From contig NZ_LBJC01000072.1 in NCBI RefSeq assembly GCF_004114535.1, positions 1-46,007 on the forward strand: a stretch of 46,007 nucleotides of DNA, read 5' to 3'. Positions 15,475-24,413 of this stretch are shown in pieces; position 1 is the first letter of the stretch, and every line of letters starts with the position of its first letter. Under the pieces are notes generated by a model. The model was not told the DNA's origin, did not search any database, and worked only from the letters and a program-made list of their open reading frames with translations. The stretch is from Bradyrhizobium nanningense. GTDB lineage: Bacteria; Pseudomonadota; Alphaproteobacteria; Rhizobiales; Xanthobacteraceae. Made by a program: the position numbers and the translations under genes.

Positions 15475-16665
15475 ATGACGACGCATCCGTACGACGCGCT
15501 GATGGACATCACGGCACGGCCGAAAGCCGTGTTCGTCCGCGGCGCCGGCTCCTACCTCTGGGACGACGGCCGCAAGCGCTATCTCGACTTCGTGCAGGGC
15601 TGGGCCGTCAACTGTCTCGGCCACTCCCCGCCGGCGGTCGCCGAAGCGCTGGCCTCGCAGGCGAAACGGCTGCTGACGCCGAGCCCGGCTTTCTACAACG
15701 AGCCCAGCCTGAAGCTGGCGGAGGCGCTGGTCGCCGGCAGCGCGTTCGATCAGGTGTTCTTTACCAATTCCGGCGCGGAAGCCAATGAGGGCGCGATCAA
15801 GCTCGCGCGCAAATATGGTAGCCTGCATAAAAGCGGCGCGTTCGAGATCATCAGCTTCGAAGGCGGCTTCCACGGCAGGACGCTGGCGACGATGTCAGCC
15901 TCGGGCAAGAAAGCGTTCGAGCCGCTGTTCGAGCCGAAGGTCGCGGGCTTCAAGAAGGCCAAGCTCAGCGACATCGCCTCGGTCGAAAGGCTGATCAACG
16001 ACAACACCGTCGCTGTGATGCTCGAGCCGATCCAGGGTGAATCAGGCGTGTGGCCCGCGACCGATGCGTTCCTGAAGGAGCTGCGCGCGCTGACCGAGGT
16101 GCACGGCCTGCTACTCATTTTCGACGAGATCCAGACCGGCATGGGACGGACCGGAAAGCTCTTCCACTATGAGCACACAGGGATTGCGCCCGACATCATG
16201 ACGCTCGGCAAGGGCATCGGCGGCGGCGTGCCGCTCGCAGCCCTGCTCGCGACCGAACGCGCCTCCTGCTTCGAGCATGGCGATCAGGGCGGCACGTTCA
16301 ACGGCAACCCGATCATGTGCGCCGCGGGGCTTGCGGTGCTCGAGGAGATCTCTAAGCCGGACTTCCTGAAACAGGTCGCCGAGACCGGTCTCCTGCTCGA
16401 AAGCGAGCTGCAGAAGGTCTCGGCCCGGCATGGCCTCGGCGGCGTACGGGGACGCGGGCTGCTGCTCGCGCTCGATCTCAAGCTGCCGATCGCGCTCGGC
16501 ATCGTCGCGCAGGCGTTCGAAGCCGGCGTGCTGCTCAACGCGCCGCAGGTCGACACTCTGCGCTTCATGCCGGCGCTGAACGTCGCGAAGGAAGAGATCG
16601 CCGAGATGATCGATTGCCTCGACGGGATCTTGACCAAGGCCGGCGCGGCCCGGCGGGTGGCGTAG
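15475..16665 (+). CDS. argD: Acetylornithine aminotransferase (class III PLP)
   Basis: 396 residues, normal for ArgD. It transfers an amino group from glutamate to N-acetylglutamate semialdehyde in arginine synthesis; many ArgD enzymes also serve lysine synthesis as succinyldiaminopimelate aminotransferase. Visible motifs: NSGAEANEGAIKLARKY (98-114), SFEGGFHGRT (127-136), IFDEIQTGMGRTG with Asp217 (215-227), and the PLP lysine Lys246 in TLGKGIGGG. ATG at 15475 has a strong GAGGAG six to eight bases upstream. The usual argF partner does not follow: an inverted-repeat block and a convergent gene do, so it is monocistronic here. Regulation through the Arg-rich leader and terminator upstream supports the arginine assignment. 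Confidence 0.88.
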   Translation: MTTHPYDALMDITARPKAVFVRGAGSYLWDDGRKRYLDFVQGWAVNCLGHSPPAVAEALASQAKRLLTPSPAFYNEPSLKLAEALVAGSAFDQVFFTNSGAEANEGAIKLARKYGSLHKSGAFEIISFEGGFHGRTLATMSASGKKAFEPLFEPKVAGFKKAKLSDIASVERLINDNTVAVMLEPIQGESGVWPATDAFLKELRALTEVHGLLLIFDEIQTGMGRTGKLFHYEHTGIAPDIMTLGKGIGGGVPLAALLATERASCFEHGDQGGTFNGNPIMCAAGLAVLEEISKPDFLKQVAETGLLLESELQKVSARHGLGGVRGRGLLLALDLKLPIALGIVAQAFEAGVLLNAPQVDTLRFMPALNVAKEEIAEMIDCLDGILTKAGAARRVA

Positions 16666-16672
16666 AACCAGT

Positions 16673-16837
16673 CTCGTGCCCCGGACGCAGCGCAGCGCTC
16701 TCAAGGCGATGCGAAGCATCGTCCGGGAGCGGTGCGCTGCAGAGCCGGGGCCCATCTCTCCGCAGTGTCCCGTGCCGCCCTCTGGGTCCCGGCTCCGCGC
16801 CGCAACGCTCACGCGTTGCAGCTTGTCCGGGACACGA
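16673..16837. repeat. Dispersed inverted repeat, family B copy 2
   Basis: The ends TCGTGCCCCGGA and TCCGGGACACGA are inverted; internal blocks GCAGAGCCGGG and CTCTGGGTCCCGG recur from 621-754. It fills the gap between the convergent argD and quinone oxidoreductase genes. Confidence 0.7.
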
Positions 16838-16840
16838 AAC

Positions 16841-17815
16841 CTACGGCTTCAAGATCGACGCGCCGGTCGTCTTCCGGCTTTCGAGATCGATATGGGCCTT
16901 GGCGGCGTCCTTGAGCGCGTAGGCGTGGTTGATCGGCACGTGCAGCTTGCCGTTGATGACGGCGGCAAACAACGTGTCGGCGCCGTCCAACAGCTCCTTG
17001 CGGGTGCCGATGTAGTCGTTGAGCTTCGGCCGCGTCGCGAACAGCGAGCCGTGATGGTTGAGCTCGGCGATCGCGAACGGCGGCACCGGACCTGACGCGT
17101 TACCGAACGAGACGAACATCCCGCGCGGCTTCAGGCAGGACAGCGAGCCCGGGAAGGTCGCCTTGCCGACGCCGTCATAGACGACGTCGCAACCTTCATT
17201 GCGGCTGATCTGTTTGACGCGCGCGACGAAATCTTCCTCGTTGTAGAGGATGACGTGGTCGCAGCCATTGGCCTCGGCGAGCTCGGCCTTCTCGCGCGAG
17301 CCGACAGTGCCGATGACGTGGGCTCCGAGCGCCCTTGCCCATTGGCAGGCGAGCAAGCCGATGCCGCCGGCGGCAGCATGGATCAGCACGCGGTGATGCG
17401 GCTCGACCTTGAAGGTCTTGTGCAGGAGATACCAGACGGTCAGCCCCTTCAGCATCAGCACGGCACCCTGTTCGTGGGTGATGTGGTCGGGCAGCTTGAC
17501 CAGCTTCTCCCAGGGGATGTTGCGCTCGCCGGTATAGGCGCCGAGATTGTGATAGTAGGCGACGCGATCGCCGGGATGAAAATTTGTAACGCCGGGCCCG
17601 ACCGCGGCAACCTCGCCCGAGGCCTCGTTGCCGGCGATGAACGGCAGCCCCGGTGCCTTGTAGAGACCGGTGCGGTAATAGACGTCGATGAAGTTCAGGC
17701 CAACCGCATGCTGACGGATCCGCACCTCGCCGGGACCGGGCGCCGGCACCTCGACGCTCTCGTAGACCAGGGCTTCGGGGCCTCCGACCTTGTGCACACG
17801 GACCGCTTTGGTCAT
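16841..17815 (-). CDS. NADPH:quinone oxidoreductase (zeta-crystallin-type MDR)
   Basis: 324 residues, full length for the Qor family. The ATG at 17815 has GAGGAGG nine bases upstream; an earlier start at 17854 lacks this. The N-terminal catalytic domain has NFIDVYYRTGLY and GNEASGEVAAVG; the Rossmann part has HAAAGGIGLLACQWARALGA and later GVGKATFPGSL. No structural zinc Cys cluster is seen, as expected for Qor. It reduces quinones with NADPH by one or two electrons. It stands alone, facing argD. Confidence 0.88.
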   Translation of the reverse strand: MTKAVRVHKVGGPEALVYESVEVPAPGPGEVRIRQHAVGLNFIDVYYRTGLYKAPGLPFIAGNEASGEVAAVGPGVTNFHPGDRVAYYHNLGAYTGERNIPWEKLVKLPDHITHEQGAVLMLKGLTVWYLLHKTFKVEPHHRVLIHAAAGGIGLLACQWARALGAHVIGTVGSREKAELAEANGCDHVILYNEEDFVARVKQISRNEGCDVVYDGVGKATFPGSLSCLKPRGMFVSFGNASGPVPPFAIAELNHHGSLFATRPKLNDYIGTRKELLDGADTLFAAVINGKLHVPINHAYALKDAAKAHIDLESRKTTGASILKP

Positions 17816-17942
17816 CGCCTGACCTCCTCTTCTCCAAGGCTGAGCGAAAGGCATCGCGCCTGCCTTGTCAACTCGACGGCTAGCTGGAACGGCTAAGCGG
17901 ACCGCTTGCCGGTTTCTTGCCGGTTCTTTTGCGATTGCTGCA

Positions 17943-18668
17943 TCATGCGAGGGATCTTGCCAGGCGGATCAAGGAATCGCTGAAGCTGATCCAGAGCGCG
18001 ATGGCGCAGAGCACGACGGTGACGCCGGTGCCGACGCGAAAATCCATCTCCAGCACGTAGAGGCCGAGCACCGCCCAGAGCGCGATCAGCGACATCGTCA
18101 GCCAGCGCAGCCGCACGACGCGGACCGGATGCAGCACGTGGAACGGCACGAAAGTCAGCACGACGAGCGCGGCCACCAGCAGCGTCGACCACAGGGGCGG
18201 CCAGTGCAGCAGGAACAAATAGAACGCCGCCGCATTCCACAGCGCCGGGAAGCCACGGAAATGATTGTCGTCCGCCTTCATGCGCAGATCGGCGAAATAT
18301 AATGCGCTGGTGACGATGATGGCGACGCCGAGCAAGGGAGCTGCGACCGGCAGCAATAAGCCGCTGGCCACGATCGCATAGGCTGGCACGAAGACGTAGG
18401 TGACGAAGTCGACCACGAGATCGAGCACGTCGCCCGACCAGTTCGGCTGCACGTTCTTGACGTCGAGCCGACGCGCGATCGGACCGTCGATCGCGTCGAT
18501 GATCAGGGCCACGCCCAGCCATTGAAACATCGCCGCCCAGTGCTCGCGCACGGCTTCCAGCATCGCGAGCAGCGCGACCGCCGCGCCAAACGCGGTGAAG
18601 ATGTGCACCGAGAAGGCCGCGGCGCGGATCGCGGGCGTGGGCTTCAGGGAATCCTCTTGGCTATCCAT
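17943..18668 (-). CDS. pcs: Phosphatidylcholine synthase
   Basis: 241 residues with about eight membrane helices. Pcs condenses CDP-diacylglycerol and choline directly to phosphatidylcholine, a pathway found mainly in host-associated alphaproteobacteria. The CDP-alcohol phosphotransferase signature is present as Asp61-Gly62-x2-Ala65-Arg66-x12-Gly79-x3-Asp83-x3-Asp87; the 12-residue spacer instead of eight is the Pcs hallmark. The ATG at 18668 begins MDSQEDSLKP; a GTG at 18728 would add a non-family stretch. Divergent from the UbiH-type gene at 18797. Confidence 0.9.
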   Translation of the reverse strand: MDSQEDSLKPTPAIRAAAFSVHIFTAFGAAVALLAMLEAVREHWAAMFQWLGVALIIDAIDGPIARRLDVKNVQPNWSGDVLDLVVDFVTYVFVPAYAIVASGLLLPVAAPLLGVAIIVTSALYFADLRMKADDNHFRGFPALWNAAAFYLFLLHWPPLWSTLLVAALVVLTFVPFHVLHPVRVVRLRWLTMSLIALWAVLGLYVLEMDFRVGTGVTVVLCAIALWISFSDSLIRLARSLA

Positions 18669-18796
18669 AGCTTCTGCTATCAGAATGAAGCCGATTTGCA
18701 CATGCGCCAGGGCGCCGCCCGGTCCCACAATTCGTCGAAAAATCAGGCAAAATCAGCAGGCTTGAATTTGCCGCCGGGCGTGTCATTTGTCGTTCC

Positions 18797-19981
18797 ATGA
18801 CAGATGCATCGACACTCCATGACGCCGCCGTGATCGGCGGCGGACCTGCGGGCCTTGCCGCGGCGATCGCGCTGGCGCAGGCGGGTGCCCGGACCGCACT
18901 GGTGGCGCGCCGCGTTCCCTATGCCGACAATCGCACCACCGCATTGCTCGGTGCCTCCGTCGAACTCCTGGAGACGCTCGACGTCTGGTCGCGATGCAAG
19001 GACAAGGCCGCCGCGCTCGAGGTCATGCGCCTCGTCGACGACACCGGCCGGCTGTTCCGCGCGCCGGAGGTCCGGTTCTCCTGTCACGAAATCGCGCTCG
19101 ACGCCTTCGGCTACAACATCGACAACCGCTCGCTGATGCTGGCGCTGGAAGAGCGTGCGGCAGAGCTGCCCAATCTCGTCCGTTTCGACGACGAGGCTGA
19201 AAGCATCGTCATCGAAGCTGCCGACGTCGCAATCCGCACCGCCTCCGCACAGTTTCTCTCGGCCCGCCTCGTGGTCGGCGCCGACGGCCGGCATTCGCTG
19301 TGCCGGCAGGCTGCCGGCATCGAGGTGACGCGGCGCGAGCTGACGCAGACCGCGCTGACCTTCAACGTCTGCCACACGCGGCCGCATCGCAACGTCTCGA
19401 CCGAGTTCCACACGCCACACGGTCCCTGCGTGTTCGTGCCCCTGCCCGGCGACCGCTCCAGCGTCGTCTGGGTCTCGGCACCTGCGGAGGCCGAGCGGCT
19501 GCGGAGCTTGAGCGATGCGGAGCTGTCGGCAGCGGTCGAGAAGCAGTCGCATTCGATCCTCGGAGGCATGAGTGTGGAGCCCGGGCGCAACCTGTTTCCG
19601 CTGGCGATCGAACGCCCGAAATCCTTCGGCCGCGACCGCATCGCGCTGGTCGGCGAAGCCGCCCATGTGGTTCCCCCGATCGGCGCCCAGGGCCTCAATC
19701 TCGGCCTGCGCGATGCCGCCGATATCGCGCGGCTCGCCGGCGAAGCCCTCGCTGCGGGCCAGGATCCCGGCGCGGACGAAGTGCTCAAGCGCTACGATCG
19801 CGCCCGGCGCCCGGACATCCTGAGCCGGACGTTTGCGATCGACATGGCCAACCGCTCCCTGCTCAACGATTTCCTCCCCCTGCAGCCGGTCCGCGCCGTC
19901 GGCATGCACCTGCTCGGCGCCATCGGCCCGCTCAGGCGCTTTGCGATGCGCGAGGGCCTGACGCCGACTTGGCGGCGGTAG
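18797..19981 (+). CDS. UbiH/UbiF/COQ6-family FAD-dependent hydroxylase
   Basis: 394 residues. GxGxxG dinucleotide site in AAVIGGGPAGLAAAIALAQAG (about 10-30), the DG motif in VVGADGRHSLCRQAAG (about 156-171), and the second FAD motif RIALVGEAAHVVPPIGAQGL (about 280-299). This set is typical of class A flavin monooxygenases that hydroxylate the ubiquinone ring. Which ring position is used cannot be told here. ATG at 18797. The end lies 21 bp from the convergent permease gene. Confidence 0.85.
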   Translation: MTDASTLHDAAVIGGGPAGLAAAIALAQAGARTALVARRVPYADNRTTALLGASVELLETLDVWSRCKDKAAALEVMRLVDDTGRLFRAPEVRFSCHEIALDAFGYNIDNRSLMLALEERAAELPNLVRFDDEAESIVIEAADVAIRTASAQFLSARLVVGADGRHSLCRQAAGIEVTRRELTQTALTFNVCHTRPHRNVSTEFHTPHGPCVFVPLPGDRSSVVWVSAPAEAERLRSLSDAELSAAVEKQSHSILGGMSVEPGRNLFPLAIERPKSFGRDRIALVGEAAHVVPPIGAQGLNLGLRDAADIARLAGEALAAGQDPGADEVLKRYDRARRPDILSRTFAIDMANRSLLNDFLPLQPVRAVGMHLLGAIGPLRRFAMREGLTPTWRR

Positions 19982-20002
19982 TTCTGGCGGCGCTGAGCCC
20001 GC

Positions 20003-20956
20003 TCACGGAAACGCCAGCCGTCCGGTCTGAATCGCCCACATCACGCTGGTCAGCGTGACCACGGACGCGAAGGTCCCGAGCAGCACCGCGACGGAGGCGG
20101 ATTCGATCCAGGCATCGTTCTGCCGGGCGATCACGAACACGTTCAGCGCCGGTGGCAGCGAGGCCATCAGCACGGCGGTCGCGGCCCAGGGCTGTGCGAA
20201 CGGCCCGAACGCGAGCATCAGGCCGAACGCCGCGAGCGGATGGAATAGCAGCTTGATTGCGATCACACCCGGTACCTCCCATGGGACGCGGTCGAATGGG
20301 CGCAACGCCACGGTCACGCCGAGCACGAACAGCGCGGTCGGGGCCGCCGCGTTCTGCAGGAAGGTGATCGTGCGATCGAGCGCGACAGGCATCTCGACAT
20401 GCAGCGATGCGAAGGCCGCGCCAAAGCAGGCCGACATGATCAGCGGGTTGAGCACGATCTGCTTCAGCACGACGCCGAAGGCGTGCACGATGGAGGGATG
20501 ATCGCGGTCGGACAGCTCGATCAGGAGCGGCACGATGGTGAACAGGAAGATGCTGTCGCAGCAGAAGATCAGCGCAGTCGGCGCCGCAGCCTTGGATCCG
20601 AGCACGGCGAGCGCCAGCCCGGGGCCCATATAGCCGATATTGCCGTAGCCGCCGGAGAGACCTGCGAGCGTCGCCTCGCGCAATGTCAGCCGGCCGAAAA
20701 CCTTGCCCACGACCAGCGCCAGGGTGAACGCGGCGACGGTGGACAGCGTGGTCGCGACCAGGAACGGCGGGTTGTTCAATTCGGCGAACGGCGTCTTGGA
20801 CATGATCGCAAACAGCAGCGCCGGCAGCGACACGTAGAGCAGGAAGAAGTTCATCCAGGCGAGGCCCGATTCCGGCAGGGATTTGACTTTGCCGCAGGCG
20901 AAACCGACGAAGATCAGACCGAAATAAGGTAGCGCCAGATTGAGGATATCGACCAT
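20003..20956 (-). CDS. AEC-family transporter (auxin efflux carrier type)
   Basis: 317 residues with about ten hydrophobic helices in two five-helix halves. The start is the ATG at 20956 (MVDILNLALPYFGLIF), which gives the standard N-terminal helix; upstream codons add a hydrophilic extension. Family features are FGLIFVGFACGKV, the Gly-rich GGYGNIGYMGPGLAL segment in the first half and NAAAPTALFVLGVTVAL in the second. Members move organic acids such as malate or malonate. Substrate not predictable. Confidence 0.83.
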   Translation of the reverse strand: MVDILNLALPYFGLIFVGFACGKVKSLPESGLAWMNFFLLYVSLPALLFAIMSKTPFAELNNPPFLVATTLSTVAAFTLALVVGKVFGRLTLREATLAGLSGGYGNIGYMGPGLALAVLGSKAAAPTALIFCCDSIFLFTIVPLLIELSDRDHPSIVHAFGVVLKQIVLNPLIMSACFGAAFASLHVEMPVALDRTITFLQNAAAPTALFVLGVTVALRPFDRVPWEVPGVIAIKLLFHPLAAFGLMLAFGPFAQPWAATAVLMASLPPALNVFVIARQNDAWIESASVAVLLGTFASVVTLTSVMWAIQTGRLAFP

Positions 20957-21062
20957 TGATGAAGTGTTTTCTGAAGACTTGGGGGCTATCTGCCCCTTAA
21001 GTGAATGCCAATTCCAGATGAGGCCACTAGCATCGGCCACAATCCTGGTCTATCGACGGAGA

Positions 21063-21395
21063 ATGATTAAAGCGCGCACCGCCAAATTTCAGATCGGACA
21101 GGTCGTGCGCCACCGGATCTTCTCGTTCCGGGGCGTGATCTTCGACATCGATCCGGAATTCAACAACACCGAGGAGTGGTGGCTGTCGATCCCCGAGGAG
21201 GTGCGGCCCCACAAGGATCAGCCGTTCTACCACCTGCTCGCGGAGAACGCGGAGTCCGAGTACGTCGCCTATGTGTCCGAGCAGAATCTGTTGCCGGATG
21301 AATCCGGCGAGCCGATCCGGCATTCCCAGGTGGCCGAGATCTTCATCAAGAATAAGGATGGCGGCTACCGCCCGCGCAATCCCTCTCTGAATTGA
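21063..21395 (+). CDS. hspQ: Heat shock protein HspQ (YccV-type)
   Basis: 110 residues from the ATG at 21063 with GGAG four bases upstream. Conserved HspQ features: KFQIGQVVRHRIFSFRGVIFDIDPEF and QPFYHLLAENAESEYVAYVSEQNL. In enterobacteria HspQ binds hemimethylated DNA and acts as a Lon specificity factor. The alphaproteobacterial version is the same length. A strong terminator follows at 21419-21447. Confidence 0.9.
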   Translation: MIKARTAKFQIGQVVRHRIFSFRGVIFDIDPEFNNTEEWWLSIPEEVRPHKDQPFYHLLAENAESEYVAYVSEQNLLPDESGEPIRHSQVAEIFIKNKDGGYRPRNPSLN

Positions 21396-21418
21396 GTCGC
21401 TCCGAGAGGCGGCCAGCA

Positions 21419-21447
21419 AAAAAGGCGCTCGAGATGAGCGCCTTTTT
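21419..21447. terminator. Bidirectional intrinsic terminator
   Basis: A 12-bp stem, AAAAAGGCGCTC (21419-21430) and GAGCGCCTTTTT (21436-21447), with loop GAGAT. The A-run and T-run serve both hspQ (plus) and the convergent IalB gene (minus). Confidence 0.88.
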
Positions 21448-21472
21448 CATGTGTCCGGGATCTGGCCCCCGA

Positions 21473-22285
21473 TTACTTTTGAGCGGTCGGAGGTGCGCCG
21501 GGCGCGCCACCCTGCTGCTCGAGCTTCTTGCGCTGCTCGTCGGCCTTCTTCTGCAGCTCTTCCTGAAGCTTCTTCTGGGTTTCCTCGAACACCTTCGGAT
21601 CGGTCGGCGGACCGTCATAGGCCTTCTGGAATTCGCCGGCCAGCGGCAGCGGCAGGGTCAGCGGCGCGCCATTGGCATTGATCGCCTGCACAACGAGATT
21701 CTGGCCCTTCTTCATGTTGTTGATGAGCTCGGGCGTCGCCTCGTAGTCCGACATGCAGCCGTTCTGGAAGCAGATCACATAGGGTTGCTGCAGCGGCGGG
21801 TTGCCGTCGACGATGATGCGGGTGCCGTGCACGAGCTGCATGCCGAGCGGCAGCGTCACGCGCAGGATCTTCTTCGGCTCGCCTTCCGGCTCGATGATCA
21901 CGGCGGCGATGACCGGCTGGCCCGACTCGATGCGGCCGTCCTTACCGGTGAAGCAGACCTGCTTGGCGTTGGCGTCCTGGCCCTTCAGGCAGAACTTGGT
22001 CCAGGGGGCGTAGATCAGCTGGATCTGCTGATCGGCCGGCTGGGCCGCACCTTGCTGCGCCGGAGCGCCCTGGGCCGGGGCCTGCTGGGCGGGGGCCTGA
22101 GCGGCCGGCGCCGGAGCCTTGGGGGCAGCCTTGGGAGCGGCTTTCGGGGCCGCCTTGGGCGCGGGCGCGCCCGGAGCCGGCGCCTGAGCCTCGGCGGCAA
22201 ACGGAACGGCCAATACCGTCGCCGTCAACAGGGCGAGAAGTCGCCCGCGCGGCCGGACGGACGCGGCCAAGTAATGGAAATTCAT
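21473..22285 (-). CDS. Invasion-associated locus B (IalB) family exported protein
   Basis: 270 residues. Signal peptide at about 1-33 (RLLALLTATVLAVPFAAEAQA), then a long Ala/Pro/Lys low-complexity linker with four APKA repeats, then the IalB domain: APWTKFCLKG, KQVCFTGKDGR, LPLGMQLVHGTRI and VICFQNGCMSDYEAT. Four Cys in the domain probably form two disulfides. The C-terminal tail is a charged Lys/Glu coiled stretch (EETQKKLQEELQKK). IalB was named in Bartonella for erythrocyte invasion; in soil rhizobia its role is unknown. Periplasmic or envelope location. Confidence 0.87.
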   Translation of the reverse strand: MNFHYLAASVRPRGRLLALLTATVLAVPFAAEAQAPAPGAPAPKAAPKAAPKAAPKAPAPAAQAPAQQAPAQGAPAQQGAAQPADQQIQLIYAPWTKFCLKGQDANAKQVCFTGKDGRIESGQPVIAAVIIEPEGEPKKILRVTLPLGMQLVHGTRIIVDGNPPLQQPYVICFQNGCMSDYEATPELINNMKKGQNLVVQAINANGAPLTLPLPLAGEFQKAYDGPPTDPKVFEETQKKLQEELQKKADEQRKKLEQQGGAPGAPPTAQK

Positions 22286-22546
22286 TGCGGAAAACCCTTT
22301 CTGAACGGGAAGTGCCCGAACCGCTCCGAAGCACCGAACCTGGCCGCGTTGGGCGCGGCTCTCTCCCCGTCAATTGAGGCGGATAAGTGACGGGCTCGAC
22401 GCTCTTGCGCGATTGGGTGCCTTCTTAACGTGGTCGACGAAAAGATCAATGCCGACAAGCGCCTTTGGCCACATCCACAGCTGCGTCCGGGGAAATTCCC
22501 TGTGATAGGATTCGAGGCACGACGGTCCTCGAATCAACCTGTGCTG

Positions 22547-24409
22547 ATGTTCATATTCCAACGCCTTTTCGAGGGCCCCGGTGTCCGCCTTTGCGTCCTG
22601 GCGTTGGCCTCTGCCCTTGTCCTGGCTCTCGGCGGCGGATTGTCGGCAGACGCGGCCCGGGCCGAGCAGGTCCATGCCATCGCCATGCACGGCGAGCCGG
22701 CGATGCCGGCCGATTTCACCCATATGCCCTACGTCAACCCCGATGCTCCCAAGGGCGGCCGCTTGACCTGGGGTGTCCTCGGCACCTTTGACAGCCTCAA
22801 CCCCTTCATCGTCAAGGGACTGGCCGTGCAGCAGATGCGGAGCTACGTGGTCGAGAGCCTGCTCGCGCGCGGCAATGACGAGCCGTTCACACTCTATGGC
22901 CTGCTCGCCAAGAGCGTCGAAACCGACGACGAGCGGAACTTCGTCACATTCCGCCTCGATCCGCGCGCCCGTTTCTCCGACGGCAAGCAGGTCACGGCTG
23001 AAGACGTGCTGTTCTCCTGGCAGCTGCTGCGCGACCATGGCCGGCCGAACCACCGGCAGTACTACACCAAAGTCGTCAAGGCAGAGGCGCCAGATCCCCT
23101 CACCGTCCGCTTCGACCTCGCAGGCGCCAATGATCGCGAGCTGCCGCTGATTCTCGGCCTGATGCCGATTTTGCCCAAGCACGCGGTCGACGTGGCGACC
23201 TTCGAGGAAACGACGCTGACGAGCCCGATTGGCTCCGGCCCCTATCGCGTCACGGCGGTGAAACCCGGCGCCAGCGTGACGCTGACCCGCAATCCCGACT
23301 ATTGGGGCCGCGACCTGCCCATCAACCGTGGGCTCTACAATTTCGACGAGATCCGGCTCGACTATTTTCGCGAGGCCAACGGCCAGTTCGAAGCTTTCAA
23401 GCGCGGTCTCTACGATTTCCGCGTCGAGCAGGAGCCGCTGCGCTGGCATGACGGCTACGATTTTCCGGCCGCGAAAAGCGGCGAGGTGATCCGCGACACC
23501 GTCAAGCCGGGCTTGCCGCAGCCCTCCGAATTCCTGGTGTTCAACACGCGCAGGCCGATCTTCGCCGACATCCGCGTCCGCCAGGCGCTGACGCTGCTAT
23601 TCGATTTCGAGCTGGTCAACCGCAACTACTTTTTCGGGCTCTATTCGCGCGTTGCCGGTTATTTCGCGGGTTCCGACCTGTCGGCCTATGGCCGGCCAGC
23701 GGACGCGCGCGAACGAGAGCTTCTCAAACCGTTCGCCGCCCGAATTCCGCCCGACGTCATGGATGGCAGCTACCGCCTTCCCGTGACCGACGGATCGGGA
23801 CGCGACCGCACCACGCTGCGCGCGGCGCTGAAACTGCTGTCCGAGGCCGGCTACGATCTCGACGGCACGGTGCTGCGCAATCGCGCCACCAAGGCGCCCT
23901 TCACCTTCGAGATCCTGGTCACGACCCGCGACCAGGAGCGTATCGCGCTCGCGTTCCAGCGCGACCTCAAGCGCGCAGGCATCGAGCCGAGCGTACGCTC
24001 GGTCGATCCCGTGCAGTTCGACCAGCGCCGGCTCGCGTTCGAATTCGACATGATCCAGAACCGCTGGGACCAGTCGCTGTCGCCCGGCAACGAGCAATAT
24101 TTCTACTGGGGCAGCGCGGCCGCGGACAATCCGGGGACCCGCAATTACATGGGCGCCAGGGATCCGGCGATCGATGCCATGATCGCCGCCCTGCTCGAGG
24201 CCCGTGAACATACGGATTTCGTCTCGTCGGTGCGGGCGCTCGACCGCGCTCTGATCGCGGGCTTCTACACAATCCCCCTGTTTAACGTATCCGAGCAATG
24301 GATCGCGCGCTGGAATCGGATAGAACGGCCCAAGGCCACCTCGCTCTCCGGCTATTTGCCGGAAGCCTGGTGGTCGAAGGGGCAGCCGCAAGCCACGCAA
24401 GCAAAGTGA
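22547..24409 (+). CDS. Peptide-type ABC transporter solute-binding protein (SBP family 5)
   Basis: 620 residues from the ATG at 22547, chosen because it gives a signal peptide (VLALASALVLALGG then ADAARA). A GTG at 22430 would add 39 residues. The mature part matches the YejA/oligopeptide-binding group: PYVNPDAPKGGRLTWGVLGT, FDSLNPFIVKG, RARFSDGKQVTAEDVLFSW, LTSPIGSGPYRV and NRNYFFGLYSRV. It would capture peptides or related solutes in the periplasm; no permease or ATPase is adjacent. It ends 4 bases before the next GTG start, so the two are likely co-transcribed. Confidence 0.88.
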   Translation: MFIFQRLFEGPGVRLCVLALASALVLALGGGLSADAARAEQVHAIAMHGEPAMPADFTHMPYVNPDAPKGGRLTWGVLGTFDSLNPFIVKGLAVQQMRSYVVESLLARGNDEPFTLYGLLAKSVETDDERNFVTFRLDPRARFSDGKQVTAEDVLFSWQLLRDHGRPNHRQYYTKVVKAEAPDPLTVRFDLAGANDRELPLILGLMPILPKHAVDVATFEETTLTSPIGSGPYRVTAVKPGASVTLTRNPDYWGRDLPINRGLYNFDEIRLDYFREANGQFEAFKRGLYDFRVEQEPLRWHDGYDFPAAKSGEVIRDTVKPGLPQPSEFLVFNTRRPIFADIRVRQALTLLFDFELVNRNYFFGLYSRVAGYFAGSDLSAYGRPADARERELLKPFAARIPPDVMDGSYRLPVTDGSGRDRTTLRAALKLLSEAGYDLDGTVLRNRATKAPFTFEILVTTRDQERIALAFQRDLKRAGIEPSVRSVDPVQFDQRRLAFEFDMIQNRWDQSLSPGNEQYFYWGSAAADNPGTRNYMGARDPAIDAMIAALLEAREHTDFVSSVRALDRALIAGFYTIPLFNVSEQWIARWNRIERPKATSLSGYLPEAWWSKGQPQATQAK

Positions 24410-24413
24410 CGCC

